Shown in pieces: positions 8,349 to 16,227 of a DNA stretch of 64,000 nt. The stretch covers positions 1,240,001-1,304,000 of the forward strand of contig NZ_BLRH01000034.1 in NCBI RefSeq assembly GCF_025996515.1, in the 5' to 3' direction. Under the pieces are notes generated by a model. That model did not search any database. It was not told the DNA's origin and worked only from the letters and a program-made list of their open reading frames with translations. A program made the translations under genes and the position numbers. Origin of the DNA: Rhizohabitans arisaemae (GTDB taxonomy: Bacteria > Actinomycetota > Actinomycetes > Streptosporangiales > Streptosporangiaceae). Positions within the stretch are counted from its first letter, which is position 1. Each line of letters opens with the position of its first letter.

Positions 8349-8926
8349 CCCCTGATACGTGCGCGGTACGGGGCCAAGCCCCGATCGTTCCCACCGGGTT
8401 GGACACGTGCGCGCTCGCAACGCCACGACGATCTACGCCGAGTCTTCGCGGCGTCGCGAAGACGAGGGAAGACGCCGTCCTCCGGCGTTTTGGGCCAGCC
8501 GAGCGAAGGCTCGGCAAAAGGCACTGGTTCCTCAGCCTGACCATGCCTGACGCGATTCGCACGTCCGTTGTCGTCACCCCGACCGCGCCTAGGTGGGCAG
8601 GCACAGCCGGGCCGGTCGGGGAAGAGCTGTCCAGGTCACAGCCATGAACGTGTGAACCGCCCTAAGCACGGCCCTGCTTACAAGATCGGTATCTTCAACA
8701 TGGACACGGCGGTCCGTGCCGGACATAGGACGTCCGGTACGGACCGGCCACGCATTCTCGCGCCGCCGAGAAGGCAGCGCGAGAAGTGCGGGATGGAGCA
8801 CGTCCGACCCTGAGATCCAGCCGTACTCACCGCCGGAACCCGGCAGGAGACCTTGGGTCGACCGGCTGCGGCCTTGCCCGGACCGCTCCTCCCGGGGTGG
8901 GCACGTGCGCGCCGAGGAAACACGGC
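8349..8926. other. Intergenic region with hairpins, no gene seen
   Basis: About 580 bp between convergent genes. It holds a perfect 9-bp inverted repeat GTCTTCGCG-gcgt-CGCGAAGAC at 8442-8463, the terminator at 8472-8491 and a third hairpin GCCGAGC-gaag-GCTCGGC at 8498-8515. The open frames here look like chance. Confidence 0.55.
8472..8491 (+). terminator. Intrinsic terminator
   Basis: Stem ACGCCG / CGGCGT with a five-base loop followed by TTTT, downstream of the methyltransferase gene. Two further hairpins flank it. Confidence 0.65.
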
Positions 8927-9715
8927 TCAGAAGCGGGGGGTGCGCTTCTCCTTGACGGCGCGGACGCCCTCGACGACGTCGGGGCCGGTGAAGCCCAGGA
9001 ACTCCATCGCCAGGGAGGCGTCGAAGGCGGGTCCGGCGAGCCGGAGCCAGTTGTTGAGGGCGTACTTGGTGAGCCGGATCGCCTCCTGCGAACCGGCCGC
9101 CAGCCGGTCGGCGATCTCCAGGGCGCACTTGTGCACGGTGTCGTCGTCCACGGCGAGGCTGACCAGGCCCATCTGCTCGGCCTTCTCGCCGGTGACCGGC
9201 TCGCAGAGGAGCAGGTGGTATTTGGCCTTGGCCATCCCGCACAGCAGCGGCCAGACGATCGCGGCGTGGTCGCCGGCGGCGACGCCGAGCCGGGTGTGGC
9301 CGTCGATGATCCTGGCGCTCCGCCCGGCGACGGAGACGTCCGCGAGGAGTGCCACCGCCAGGCCGGCCCCCACCGCGGGCCCCGAGATCGCGGACACGAC
9401 GGGCTTGGAGCAGTTCAGGATGTTGTAGACGATGTCCCGGGCCTCGGCGAAGACCCGCATGCGGACCGCGTGGTCGCGCATCATCTCCTCGATCATGGCG
9501 AGGTCGCCGCCCGCGGAGAAGGCGGCGCCTTCGCCGCGGACCACGACCACCTTGACCCGCTCGTCGCGGTCGACGTCCTGCCAGATCCGCGAGAGTTCGC
9601 GATGCCCGACGGCGTCGACGGCGTTGAGTTTGCGCGGTTCGCTGAGCATCACCCGGAGGACACCCTCGGCAGCCCAGTCGATCTTGAGCCGCTCGTATTC
9701 GTCGTACCTCACCAT
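8927..9715 (-). CDS. Enoyl-CoA hydratase/isomerase family protein
   Basis: Crotonase-fold enzyme of 262 residues acting on acyl-CoA thioesters, probably in fatty-acid or related degradation. The oxyanion-hole blocks are [15 protein letters not shown] near residue 62 and [18 protein letters not shown] near 110. The catalytic positions read [12 protein letters not shown], where classical hydratases have an EITLGVxPG-like segment with glutamate; here that glutamate is not obvious. The reaction could therefore be an isomerase, hydrolase or another crotonase reaction. The ATG at 9715 has a GGAAGGAGACGC ribosome-binding region. No acyl-CoA genes lie next to it. Family is sure; substrate unknown. 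Confidence 0.9.
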   Translation of the reverse strand: MVRYDEYERLKIDWAAEGVLRVMLSEPRKLNAVDAVGHRELSRIWQDVDRDERVKVVVVRGEGAAFSAGGDLAMIEEMMRDHAVRMRVFAEARDIVYNILNCSKPVVSAISGPAVGAGLAVALLADVSVAGRSARIIDGHTRLGVAAGDHAAIVWPLLCGMAKAKYHLLLCEPVTGEKAEQMGLVSLAVDDDTVHKCALEIADRLAAGSQEAIRLTKYALNNWLRLAGPAFDASLAMEFLGFTGPDVVEGVRAVKEKRTPRF

Positions 9716-9863
9716 GCGTCTCCTTCCGGACCCCTCCTGACGATCGCACCGGCCCGCCGCGTCAAGAGCCCCCTCCCCGCAGGCCGACCCTGGTGCGTTT
9801 CACCATGTTCCTGCAAACCCGGGCGTTGTGTCCGGTGAACCCGCCGTGAGTCCCCGGCCGGGC

Positions 9864-10574
9864 TCAGACGTTTCCGTCGGGCCCGGGCGCTGCGGCCTCG
9901 ACCAGCGCCTTGTAGAGGCGAAGGTCGCCGTCGCGCTCGGGGTGCCACTGCACGCCGACGCAGAACGGGTGTCCTTGGAGTTCGACGCCCTCCACGATCT
10001 GATCGGGCGCCCAGGCGACCGCGATGAGACCGGTGCCGAGCCGTTTGAGCGCCTGACGGTGGCCCAGCGTGATCTCGGCGCGGTCCCCGAGGGCCTTGCC
10101 GACCCTGCTGGAGACGCTGATCTGGATGTCGTGCGGCGCGGCCGCGCCCGTTCCGTGGTTCTCGTGGTGCACGACGTCGGGGAGCCATCCGATGAGGGAG
10201 CCGCCGAGGGCGACGTTGAGCACGTGCATCCCGCGGGAGATCGCCAGGGTGGGCAGCCCGGCCTTGACCGCCGCGCGGGCCAGCGCGAGTTCGAACCGGT
10301 CGCGGTGCGGCTGGGGGTCGTCGACGCGGTCGTCGTGGGTCTCGTGGTAAAGGGTGGCGTCGAGTTCGACTCCGCCGGCGAGGACGAGTCCGTCGAGCCC
10401 GCGGACGTAGTCGTCCAGCAGGCCGGTGCCGAGCGGCGGCAGGAGCACCGGGGCACCCCCGGCCTTCTCCACGGCGTTCGCGTAGGCCGGGGGTGACAGG
10501 ACGGCCTCACGCAGCCAGTTTCCCCACCGGGCGGCTTCCAGGTATGCGGTGATGCCAATCAGTGGACGAGGCAT
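9864..10574 (-). CDS. Class I glutamine amidotransferase-like (peptidase C26) protein with Cys to Ser at the nucleophile
   Basis: PuuD-like protein of 236 residues. The family hydrolyses gamma-glutamyl amides such as gamma-glutamyl-GABA. Fold landmarks are MPRPLIGITAYLE at the start, DGLVLAGGVELD near 61-72 and VQWHPERDGD near 208-217, giving the expected His211 and Glu213. At the nucleophile elbow the usual GICRG reads AISRG, so the catalytic cysteine is Ser113 (codon TCC, one base from TGC). The protein may be inactive, act as a binding protein, or use serine. ATG at 10574 has AGGAG upstream. The 500-bp gap upstream is shared with the divergent flavohaemoglobin-like gene. Confidence 0.85.
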   Translation of the reverse strand: MPRPLIGITAYLEAARWGNWLREAVLSPPAYANAVEKAGGAPVLLPPLGTGLLDDYVRGLDGLVLAGGVELDATLYHETHDDRVDDPQPHRDRFELALARAAVKAGLPTLAISRGMHVLNVALGGSLIGWLPDVVHHENHGTGAAAPHDIQISVSSRVGKALGDRAEITLGHRQALKRLGTGLIAVAWAPDQIVEGVELQGHPFCVGVQWHPERDGDLRLYKALVEAAAPGPDGNV

Positions 10575-11129
10575 TCGTTCTCCTGTGTCTCCCCCACGGC
10601 GTGCCGTCCCGGCCGGGCGGCGCCACCTCTTTCGTGCGTGGACCCCCATCATGGCGTACGACTTTTCGGTTATGTCACGTATCCGATATATCAGTGTGCC
10701 GAGTTGAAAATGATCTTGAGTGCCCGATGGGGGGATCTCGGCAAACCGGGGACTCCGCCCAGCACCGCGCGAGAGTATGCGGAGGGATCCACGACGCGGA
10801 GCCGCCTCCCATAGGGGAACGAGGTTGAGAATTCCCGCGCCGGAGCACCGATGAATCCGAGTGCACCCTCCACGCCTATACAAAAAACATCACATCCAGT
10901 CAATATCAACTTTACTCATGATCACCGATAATCGGACGGCCATTACACAGCGTACGGATTAGCACTACCTTGTGCGGAAACGGTTGTGACGTCCGAGTAA
11001 TGGTGGAACACTGAATTTCGAGCGATCGGGAGTGCCGGGGCCGTCGAACGCTCATCACCCGGAACCGTCAGGGAGGTGGAAGGACAAGGATCGGAATCAC
11101 ATCCGATCAATGAGGATGGCGTTTGGCAT
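10575..11129. other. AT-rich divergent promoter region
   Basis: About 550 bp between the divergent amidotransferase-like and flavohaemoglobin-like genes. GC content falls clearly at 10660-10700 and 10870-10990, where promoters for both genes are likely. A short palindrome CCGAT-A-ATCGG lies at 10926-10936. No gene is convincing. Confidence 0.5.
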
Positions 11130-12248
11130 ATGTCATTGAATCCACGTCTTGTCAAAGAGAGTTTCGCCGTGGTGGAGCCGGTCGCCGACAAGGCGGCGGC
11201 CTACTTCTACGGCCGCCTCTTCGTCGAGAGCCCCCACCTGCGCGGGATGTTCCCGCCCGCGATGGACGTCCAGCGGGATCGGCTGTTCCGTGCCCTCACC
11301 CGAGTCGTCTGGAGTCTGGACAGCCCGAGCTCACTCAACTCCTACCTTGGCCAGCTCGGCCGGGACCACCGCAAGTACGGCGTGGTCGCCGAGCACTACA
11401 CCGCGGTCGGCAACGCCCTCCTCGCCACCATCCGCCACTTCGCCGGGGAGGTGTGGAACACCGAGATCGAGGCCGCCTGGGTCGCCGCGTACACGGCCGC
11501 CGCCAACTTGATGATCGAGGCCGCGGAGTCCGAGGCTGGCCGTTCCCCCGCCTGGTGGCTCGCGGAGGTCGTCGCCCACGAACGCCGGACCCCCGACGTC
11601 GCGGTCCTCACCCTCCGGCCCGGGCAGCGCCTGGACTACCGCGCCGGGCAGTACGTCAACGTGCAGACCGCGCGCTGGCCCCGGGTGTGGCGCACCTTCT
11701 CCATCGCCAACGCCCCCAAGGAGGACAACTCGATCCGCCTGCACGTCCGGGCGATCCCCGGCGGCTGGGTGAGCACGGCGCTGGTCCGGCACACCCGGGT
11801 CGGGGACACCCTGCTGCTGGGTCCCCCCGTCGGCACGATGACCGTGCGGGAGGAGTCGGCGCGTGACGTGCTCTGCGTGGCCGGAGGCACCGGCCTGGCC
11901 CCGTTGAAGGCCATCGTCGAGCAGATCATCGCCTCGGGCCGGCGGACCAACATCCACCTGCTGTTCGGCGCCCGGACCGCCGCCGACCTGTACGACCTGC
12001 CCGACCTGGTCCGGATGGAGGCGGCCTTCCCGTGGCTGCGCGTCCTCCCGGTCGTCTCCCACGAGGCCGGGTACGACGGCATCCGGGGCGGTCTCCCGGA
12101 CGTGGTGGAGCGCCTGCACACCTGGACCGACCACGAGGTCTTCGTCTGCGGGCCGCCCGGGATGGTGGGCGAGACGGTGCACCGCCTCCAGCGGCTCGGG
12201 GTCCCCGCGGCCCAGATCCACCGCGACACCGTCCACGGGGAGCTCTGA
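11130..12248 (+). CDS. Flavohaemoglobin-like globin/FAD-NAD reductase
   Basis: Single-chain protein of 372 residues with a globin domain followed by a ferredoxin-NADP reductase module. Flavohaemoglobins oxidise NO to nitrate with O2 and NAD(P)H in the cytosol. Globin (about 1-135): AAYFYGRLF contains the B-helix tyrosine and GRDHRKYGVVAEHY the proximal histidine. FAD domain (about 145-245): RTFSIANAP replaces the usual RxYS-x-A motif closely. NAD domain (about 250-370): VAGGTGLAPLKAIV and FVCGPPGMV. It resembles the actinobacterial globin-reductases lacking Hmp's longer linker. I preferred the ATG at 11130 from globin alignment; a GTG at 11076 with GGGAGG just before it would add 18 residues. 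A 19-bp perfect hairpin follows the gene. Confidence 0.85.
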   Translation: MSLNPRLVKESFAVVEPVADKAAAYFYGRLFVESPHLRGMFPPAMDVQRDRLFRALTRVVWSLDSPSSLNSYLGQLGRDHRKYGVVAEHYTAVGNALLATIRHFAGEVWNTEIEAAWVAAYTAAANLMIEAAESEAGRSPAWWLAEVVAHERRTPDVAVLTLRPGQRLDYRAGQYVNVQTARWPRVWRTFSIANAPKEDNSIRLHVRAIPGGWVSTALVRHTRVGDTLLLGPPVGTMTVREESARDVLCVAGGTGLAPLKAIVEQIIASGRRTNIHLLFGARTAADLYDLPDLVRMEAAFPWLRVLPVVSHEAGYDGIRGGLPDVVERLHTWTDHEVFVCGPPGMVGETVHRLQRLGVPAAQIHRDTVHGEL

Positions 12249-12269
12249 ACCCTCCTTCCCCTCCCGGTG

Positions 12270-12314
12270 GCCGTACGGCCTGACGGCGCCCGCGCCGCCG
12301 TCAGGCCGTACGGC
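12270..12314. terminator. Long perfect hairpin, probable bidirectional terminator
   Basis: A 19-bp perfect stem with a 7-base loop (left arm 12270-12288, right arm 12296-12314). Each arm includes CCGTACGG. There is no U tract. It lies between the convergent flavohaemoglobin-like and nucleotidyltransferase genes, so it could stop transcription from both sides. Confidence 0.6.
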
Positions 12315-12451
12315 GTGCCTGCACTCCGGCTCAGGGCCGCGACACCGGTCTCCGGCGGACCGCTTCCCCCCGACCCTCCCGCGCCGTACGGCCGCTGGGC
12401 GGCACGGGCGCGGCACCGCGCCGTGGCGCCGAGGCCGTACGGAGCGCGTGG

Positions 12452-13231
12452 TCACCCGGCCAGAACCGAGCGCATGTACCCGAGCAGGTCGGCGCGGCGG
12501 CGCACCGGATCCCGGTAGAGCGGGGGCCCGCCGACCCGCAGGCGCAGCGCCTCGCGCACGAGCCGGTGCCACCGCTCGTCGTAAGCGGTGAGGGCGTACG
12601 CGGCGGCGGCCGTCTTGGAGGTCACCTCGCCCGCGGCGAGGGTGTGCCGGAGCCGGGTGACCCCGAGCGCGCCCCAGGTGACCCGGAAGCCGGCCAGCGC
12701 GGACAGCCCCCAGAGGGAGAGCGGCGGGGTGCTGCGGGCGACCCAGCGGGTCCAGTATCCGGCCAGGTTCTCCCGGGTCGCCGCGGCGAGGGCGTCCCAA
12801 TCGGTGTGGATCCCGAGTTCGGCGACGGCCGGACCCCGCACGACCACCCCTCCTTGGGCGAGGACCTGCCAGGTGACCAGGTGCCGCTCCTCCCGGCTCT
12901 CCGCCTCGAAGGAGTGCGCGCGCACATGGGGGCGCGCCGGGGTGTGCGCGGGGTCGCGGCGCAGATCGTCCCAGGTGACGTAGAGGCCGTCGAAGTGCGG
13001 CTTGGCGTACCGCGCCTTCAGCTCGGCGTGGATCCGACGCAGCGGCCCGGGATCGCGTCCCTCGCCGATCACTGCGACGAAGTCGACGTCGCTGCGGCCC
13101 GGCCGGTAGTCGCCGAGCGCGATCGACCCCTGCAGGTAGAGCCCCTCCACCAATCCGGGCGCACGGGTGTCGGCGAGCTCCAGATAGTGCGCGCCGATCA
13201 GCGATGGGAGATCGGATGAGTCTTCCGCCAT
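12452..13231 (-). CDS. Nucleotidyltransferase, aminoglycoside adenylyltransferase-like (DUF4111)
   Basis: Protein of 259 residues with a pol-beta type nucleotidyltransferase core. YLQGSIALGDYRPGRSDVDF near residue 32-52 has the GS motif and the paired acidic metal ligands (DVD), with a third acidic residue expected in FDGLYVTWDDLR. The C-terminal half (about 140-259) is helical, like the AadA/DUF4111 group, which adenylylates aminoglycosides. Chromosomal actinomycete members often have no proven resistance role, so resistance is not claimed. The ATG at 13231 is preferred to the GTG one codon earlier. The gene converges with the flavohaemoglobin-like gene. Confidence 0.8.
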   Translation of the reverse strand: MAEDSSDLPSLIGAHYLELADTRAPGLVEGLYLQGSIALGDYRPGRSDVDFVAVIGEGRDPGPLRRIHAELKARYAKPHFDGLYVTWDDLRRDPAHTPARPHVRAHSFEAESREERHLVTWQVLAQGGVVVRGPAVAELGIHTDWDALAAATRENLAGYWTRWVARSTPPLSLWGLSALAGFRVTWGALGVTRLRHTLAAGEVTSKTAAAAYALTAYDERWHRLVREALRLRVGGPPLYRDPVRRRADLLGYMRSVLAG

Positions 13232-13431
13232 CACCGCACCCTACCGAGGGAGGCCCGGGACGGGCCGGTGTCCACACACTTGGCCCGTCTTGGCGACATG
13301 AAGCGCATATCACCTAGACTCCGACGGTCCACGCCGGAACGTGACACGATAACCCCTGTGAGTAACATTCGCATCGCCGCCGACGTTCGTGCCGAGCGCC
13401 TGCCCGCCGCCGGGCGCCGGAGACCCCGTTG

Positions 13432-13743
13432 ATGGCCAAGCCGGTCACACTGGTGACGTTCGTCCTGCCCACGCCGCTGCACAACCTGGTCGGCGGCGGG
13501 CTCGTCCAGGTGTTCGCCGTGGCCGAGACCGAGGAGTCGTTGCCGACGCTGGGCTCCGCGCTCGACACGCTGCGCCGTACCCATCCCCGGCTGGAGGAGC
13601 GCATCAGGGACGAGCACGGGGAGATCCGGCGGCACATCAACGTGTTCGTCAGCGGGGACAACGTGCGCAACTGCGGCGGGCTGCGCTGTCCCGTCGGGCC
13701 CGGGGCCGAGGTGTACGTCCTCCCCGGGCTGCCGGCAGGCTGA
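13432..13743 (+). CDS. MoaD/ThiS-family ubiquitin-like protein with an AG end
   Basis: Small protein of 103 residues with the beta-grasp pattern of sulfur-carrier proteins. RRHINVFVSGDNVR near residue 67 and GAEVYVLPGLPAG at the C terminus match this family's last strands. Active MoaD and ThiS end in Gly-Gly, which is adenylated and thiocarboxylated; this one ends Ala-Gly, so sulfur transfer is uncertain. It also has an unusual N-terminal stretch (LVTFVLPTPLHNLVGGGLVQ) with two added cysteines later (NCGGLRC). The ATG at 13432 has GGAGA about 10 bases upstream. It converges with thyX. Family membership is moderately sure; function unknown. Confidence 0.7.
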   Translation: MAKPVTLVTFVLPTPLHNLVGGGLVQVFAVAETEESLPTLGSALDTLRRTHPRLEERIRDEHGEIRRHINVFVSGDNVRNCGGLRCPVGPGAEVYVLPGLPAG

Positions 13744-13754
13744 TCACAAAGCCG

Positions 13755-14465
13755 CTACGGGGCGACCCGGCCGCCCGCGTTGAACGCCGCGTGGGTGAGC
13801 GGCATCAAACCGGCCCAGAGCGCCTCCATCCGCTCCGCCACCATCTCGATCTCCCGCTGAGGGAAGGACGGGACTTTGGCGGCCTCGTTCCTGGTGCGCA
13901 GGGACAGGAAGTGCATGAGCGAGCGGGCGTTGCAGGTGGCGTACATGGAGGAGTACAGGCCGGTCGGGAGCACGGCCCGGGCCACCTCCCGGGCGACCCC
14001 GGCTTCGAGCATCTCCCGGTAGGAGGCGTAGGCCCGCTCGTAGGCGTCCTCCATCGCGCGGACGACCGTCTCGTGCTGCTCCTCGGTGCCCTCCACGTAC
14101 TCGTACTTGCCCGGCCGGCCCTGCTGGACGAGCCGGCGGTCCCGGCCGGGGATGTAGAAAACCGAATCGAGCTCCCGGTACCGTCCGCTCTCCTCGTTGT
14201 ACGACCAGCCCACCCGGTGGCGGTGGAACTCCCGGAAAACGAAGATCGGCGCCTGGACGAAAAAGGTCATCGAGTTGTGCTCGAACGGGCTGCCGTGCCG
14301 GTCCCGCATGAGAAAGTTGATCAGTCCCTTGGAGCGCTCCGGGTCTTTGTCCAGCTCCTCCAGCGACTGTTCGCCCGCGGTGGAGACCCGCGCGGCGAAC
14401 AGGACGTCGCTGTCGGAGGCGCTGTGTTTGACCAGTTCAACGGTTACATCGCTCAGATACTTCAC
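13755..14465 (-). CDS. thyX: FAD-dependent thymidylate synthase
   Basis: Makes dTMP from dUMP using methylene-tetrahydrofolate and reduced FAD. 236 residues, a normal ThyX length. The signature RHRVGWSYNEESGRY near residue 80-95 matches the ThyX motif RHR-x7-S-x2-R. Other conserved blocks are HGSPFEHNSMTFFV near 57 and RSLMHFLSLRTRNEAA near 180. The GTG at 14465 is the only reasonable start. It lies 11 bp from the stop of an upstream ABC permease on the same strand, so read-through from that operon is possible. Confidence 0.95.
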   Translation of the reverse strand: MKYLSDVTVELVKHSASDSDVLFAARVSTAGEQSLEELDKDPERSKGLINFLMRDRHGSPFEHNSMTFFVQAPIFVFREFHRHRVGWSYNEESGRYRELDSVFYIPGRDRRLVQQGRPGKYEYVEGTEEQHETVVRAMEDAYERAYASYREMLEAGVAREVARAVLPTGLYSSMYATCNARSLMHFLSLRTRNEAAKVPSFPQREIEMVAERMEALWAGLMPLTHAAFNAGGRVAP

Positions 14466-14476
14466 GGGGGGAGAGT

Positions 14477-15232
14477 CTAAGTGATGTCCCTCCGGATCGT
14501 CGTGGTGGAGGCCACCACCGCGAAGACCAGCGCGTAGCCCGCCAGGAGCAGCGCCCCACCCCAGGCGGGCAGGTACGGCGTGCCGCCGATCGGGGGCGCC
14601 ACCCCGAACACCGCCTGGGCGGCACCTCCCGGAAGCCAGCGGCCCACCGACGGGAGCAGCACCACCAGGAGGTTCTCCAGAACGTAGATCCAGCCGATGC
14701 CGACCACCATGGCCGCGATCTGGTTGCCGAGCAGCGAACCCATCGCCAGGCCCAGGATCGTGTACAGCGCCATCGCCGCGATCACGCCCACGCCCACCCG
14801 GGCGATGTCGCCGTCGATCACCGAGAGCGAGCCACCCTTGATCAGGATGGCCGGGACGGCGACCACCGCGGAGAGGAGCATCCCGGCGACGCCGAAGATC
14901 GCTCCCACCACGGCGCAGGCGGCGAGTTTGGCCGCCACCACCCGTTCCCGGCGCGGGGTGATCAGGAAGGTGTGGGTGATGGTCTGGAACCGGTACTCGC
15001 CGGTCATCACCAGGGTGCCGATGATGAACGCGAACACCAGGCCCGAGGCCGCCGAGCTGAACAGGGCGATCGCCCCCGCCGACTCGGTGATGGACGGCAC
15101 CCCCTCCTGTCCCGACAGGATGCTCAGCGCGGCCAGCGAGATCAGGGTGAAGCCCAGGCTGAGGGCGAGCATGCCCCAGACCATGCGGGTGGTGAAAACC
15201 TTGAGCAGTTCCGCCTTGACCAGCCGCGTCAT
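14477..15232 (-). CDS. ABC-2 type transporter permease
   Basis: Membrane subunit of 251 residues with about six hydrophobic segments, for example MVWGMLALSLGFTLISLAAL near 18, GLVFAFIIGTLVMTGEY near 60 and GVIAAMALYTILGLAMG near 150. TGEYRFQTITHTFLITPRRE between the second and third segments is typical of NatB/ABC-2 bacterial permeases. It pairs with the ATPase gene upstream: the ATPase stop overlaps this ATG by four bases. The substrate is unknown. Confidence 0.87.
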   Translation of the reverse strand: MTRLVKAELLKVFTTRMVWGMLALSLGFTLISLAALSILSGQEGVPSITESAGAIALFSSAASGLVFAFIIGTLVMTGEYRFQTITHTFLITPRRERVVAAKLAACAVVGAIFGVAGMLLSAVVAVPAILIKGGSLSVIDGDIARVGVGVIAAMALYTILGLAMGSLLGNQIAAMVVGIGWIYVLENLLVVLLPSVGRWLPGGAAQAVFGVAPPIGGTPYLPAWGGALLLAGYALVFAVVASTTTIRRDIT

Positions 15233-16143
15233 GCCGTCAACTCCAGGAAGATCTGCTCCAGGCCGGAGCGCTCACGGACCAGCTCGCTCAGCACCACACG
15301 CTCGTCGAGGGCCACCTGGCCGATCGCCTCGGGGGTCATCCCCCGTACGGTCAGCACCCCGGCCGCGGATTCGGCCGCGGCGTTCTCCGGGGCGGGGGCC
15401 GGATCGACCTTTCCGCCCGCCCGCTCCAGCGCGGGACCCAGGCGGTCGGCCTCCCGGGCCACCACCCGTACCGGGGTGCTCCCGTTCACGGTGAGGTCCG
15501 CGAGGCGGCCCTGGTGGACCAGCTTCCCCTTGGCGATGATCACCACGTGGTCCACGGTCTGCTGGACCTCGGCGAGCACGTGGCTGGAGACCAGGACCGC
15601 CGCGCCGGTCTCCTCGGCGAGGTAGCGCAGGAACCCGCGGAGCCACTGGATCCCGGCCGGGTCCAGGCCGTTGGACGGTTCGTCCAGGATGTAGACCTTG
15701 GGCTTGCCGACCAGCGCGCCCGCGAGGGCGAGCCGCTGGCGCATCCCGAGGGAGAATCCGCCCACCCGCTGCCCGGCGGCGTCGGCCAGGCCGACCTGCT
15801 CCAGCGCCTCGTCGGCCCGGCTCTCCGGGAGGCCGGCGGAGACGCAGAGCACCCGCAGATGGTTGCGCGCGGTCCTGCCGGGGTGGAAGCTGGTCGCCTC
15901 CAGGACGGCCCCGACCGCGGAGATCGGTGATCCCAGGTGGGCGTAGCTCTGCCCGTTGATCAGCGCGGTGCCGCTGTCGGCGGCGACCAGCCCGAGCAGG
16001 CAGCGCAGTGTCGTCGTCTTACCGGCCCCGTTGGGGCCGAGGAATCCGGTGATCGTCCCGGCTTCGACGGTGAACGACACCCCGTCCACCGCCCGGACGG
16101 TCCCGAACGTCTTGGTTAACTGGGAAATCTCTATAGCTGTCAT
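15229..16143 (-). CDS. ABC transporter ATP-binding protein (DrrA/CcmA type)
   Basis: ATPase subunit of 304 residues. Walker A GPNGAGKTT lies near residue 37-45, the signature FSLGMRQRL near 137, Walker B KVYILDEPSNGLDP near 155-168 and the switch histidine in VLVSSHVLAEV near 195. A C-terminal extension of about 85 residues rich in Ala and Glu is usual for this exporter class. It is translationally coupled to the permease. A perfect palindrome 57-77 bp upstream of the start could bind a regulator of the GntR type, a frequent partner of such pairs, though no regulator gene is adjacent. Confidence 0.92.
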   Translation of the reverse strand: MTAIEISQLTKTFGTVRAVDGVSFTVEAGTITGFLGPNGAGKTTTLRCLLGLVAADSGTALINGQSYAHLGSPISAVGAVLEATSFHPGRTARNHLRVLCVSAGLPESRADEALEQVGLADAAGQRVGGFSLGMRQRLALAGALVGKPKVYILDEPSNGLDPAGIQWLRGFLRYLAEETGAAVLVSSHVLAEVQQTVDHVVIIAKGKLVHQGRLADLTVNGSTPVRVVAREADRLGPALERAGGKVDPAPAPENAAAESAAGVLTVRGMTPEAIGQVALDERVVLSELVRERSGLEQIFLELTA

Positions 16144-16199
16144 CGTGCGGCAATCCTGCCGAACTCCCGGATACGCCGCCTCCTCCTTGAGGAGGAAAA

Positions 16200-16220
16200 G
16201 TGATATCGGGTAGATATCAC
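16200..16220. promoter_or_regulatory. Candidate operator upstream of the ABC exporter genes
   Basis: Perfect inverted repeat GTGATATC-gggta-GATATCAC, lower in GC than its surroundings, in the 84 bp between the ABC ATPase start and the stop of the upstream gene. The symmetric 8-bp arms suit a dimeric regulator. A second short palindrome TCCTCC-TTGA-GGAGGA follows at 16181-16196. Confidence 0.5.
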
Positions 16221-16227
16221 CTTGCTG

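Noticed and set aside
8927-9715. Part of a fatty-acid degradation operon
   Set aside because: No other acyl-CoA genes lie nearby and both neighbouring gaps are large.
12452-13231. Aminoglycoside resistance gene
   Set aside because: The nucleotidyltransferase signature is clear, but resistance function is not shown by sequence and many chromosomal homologues have no such role.
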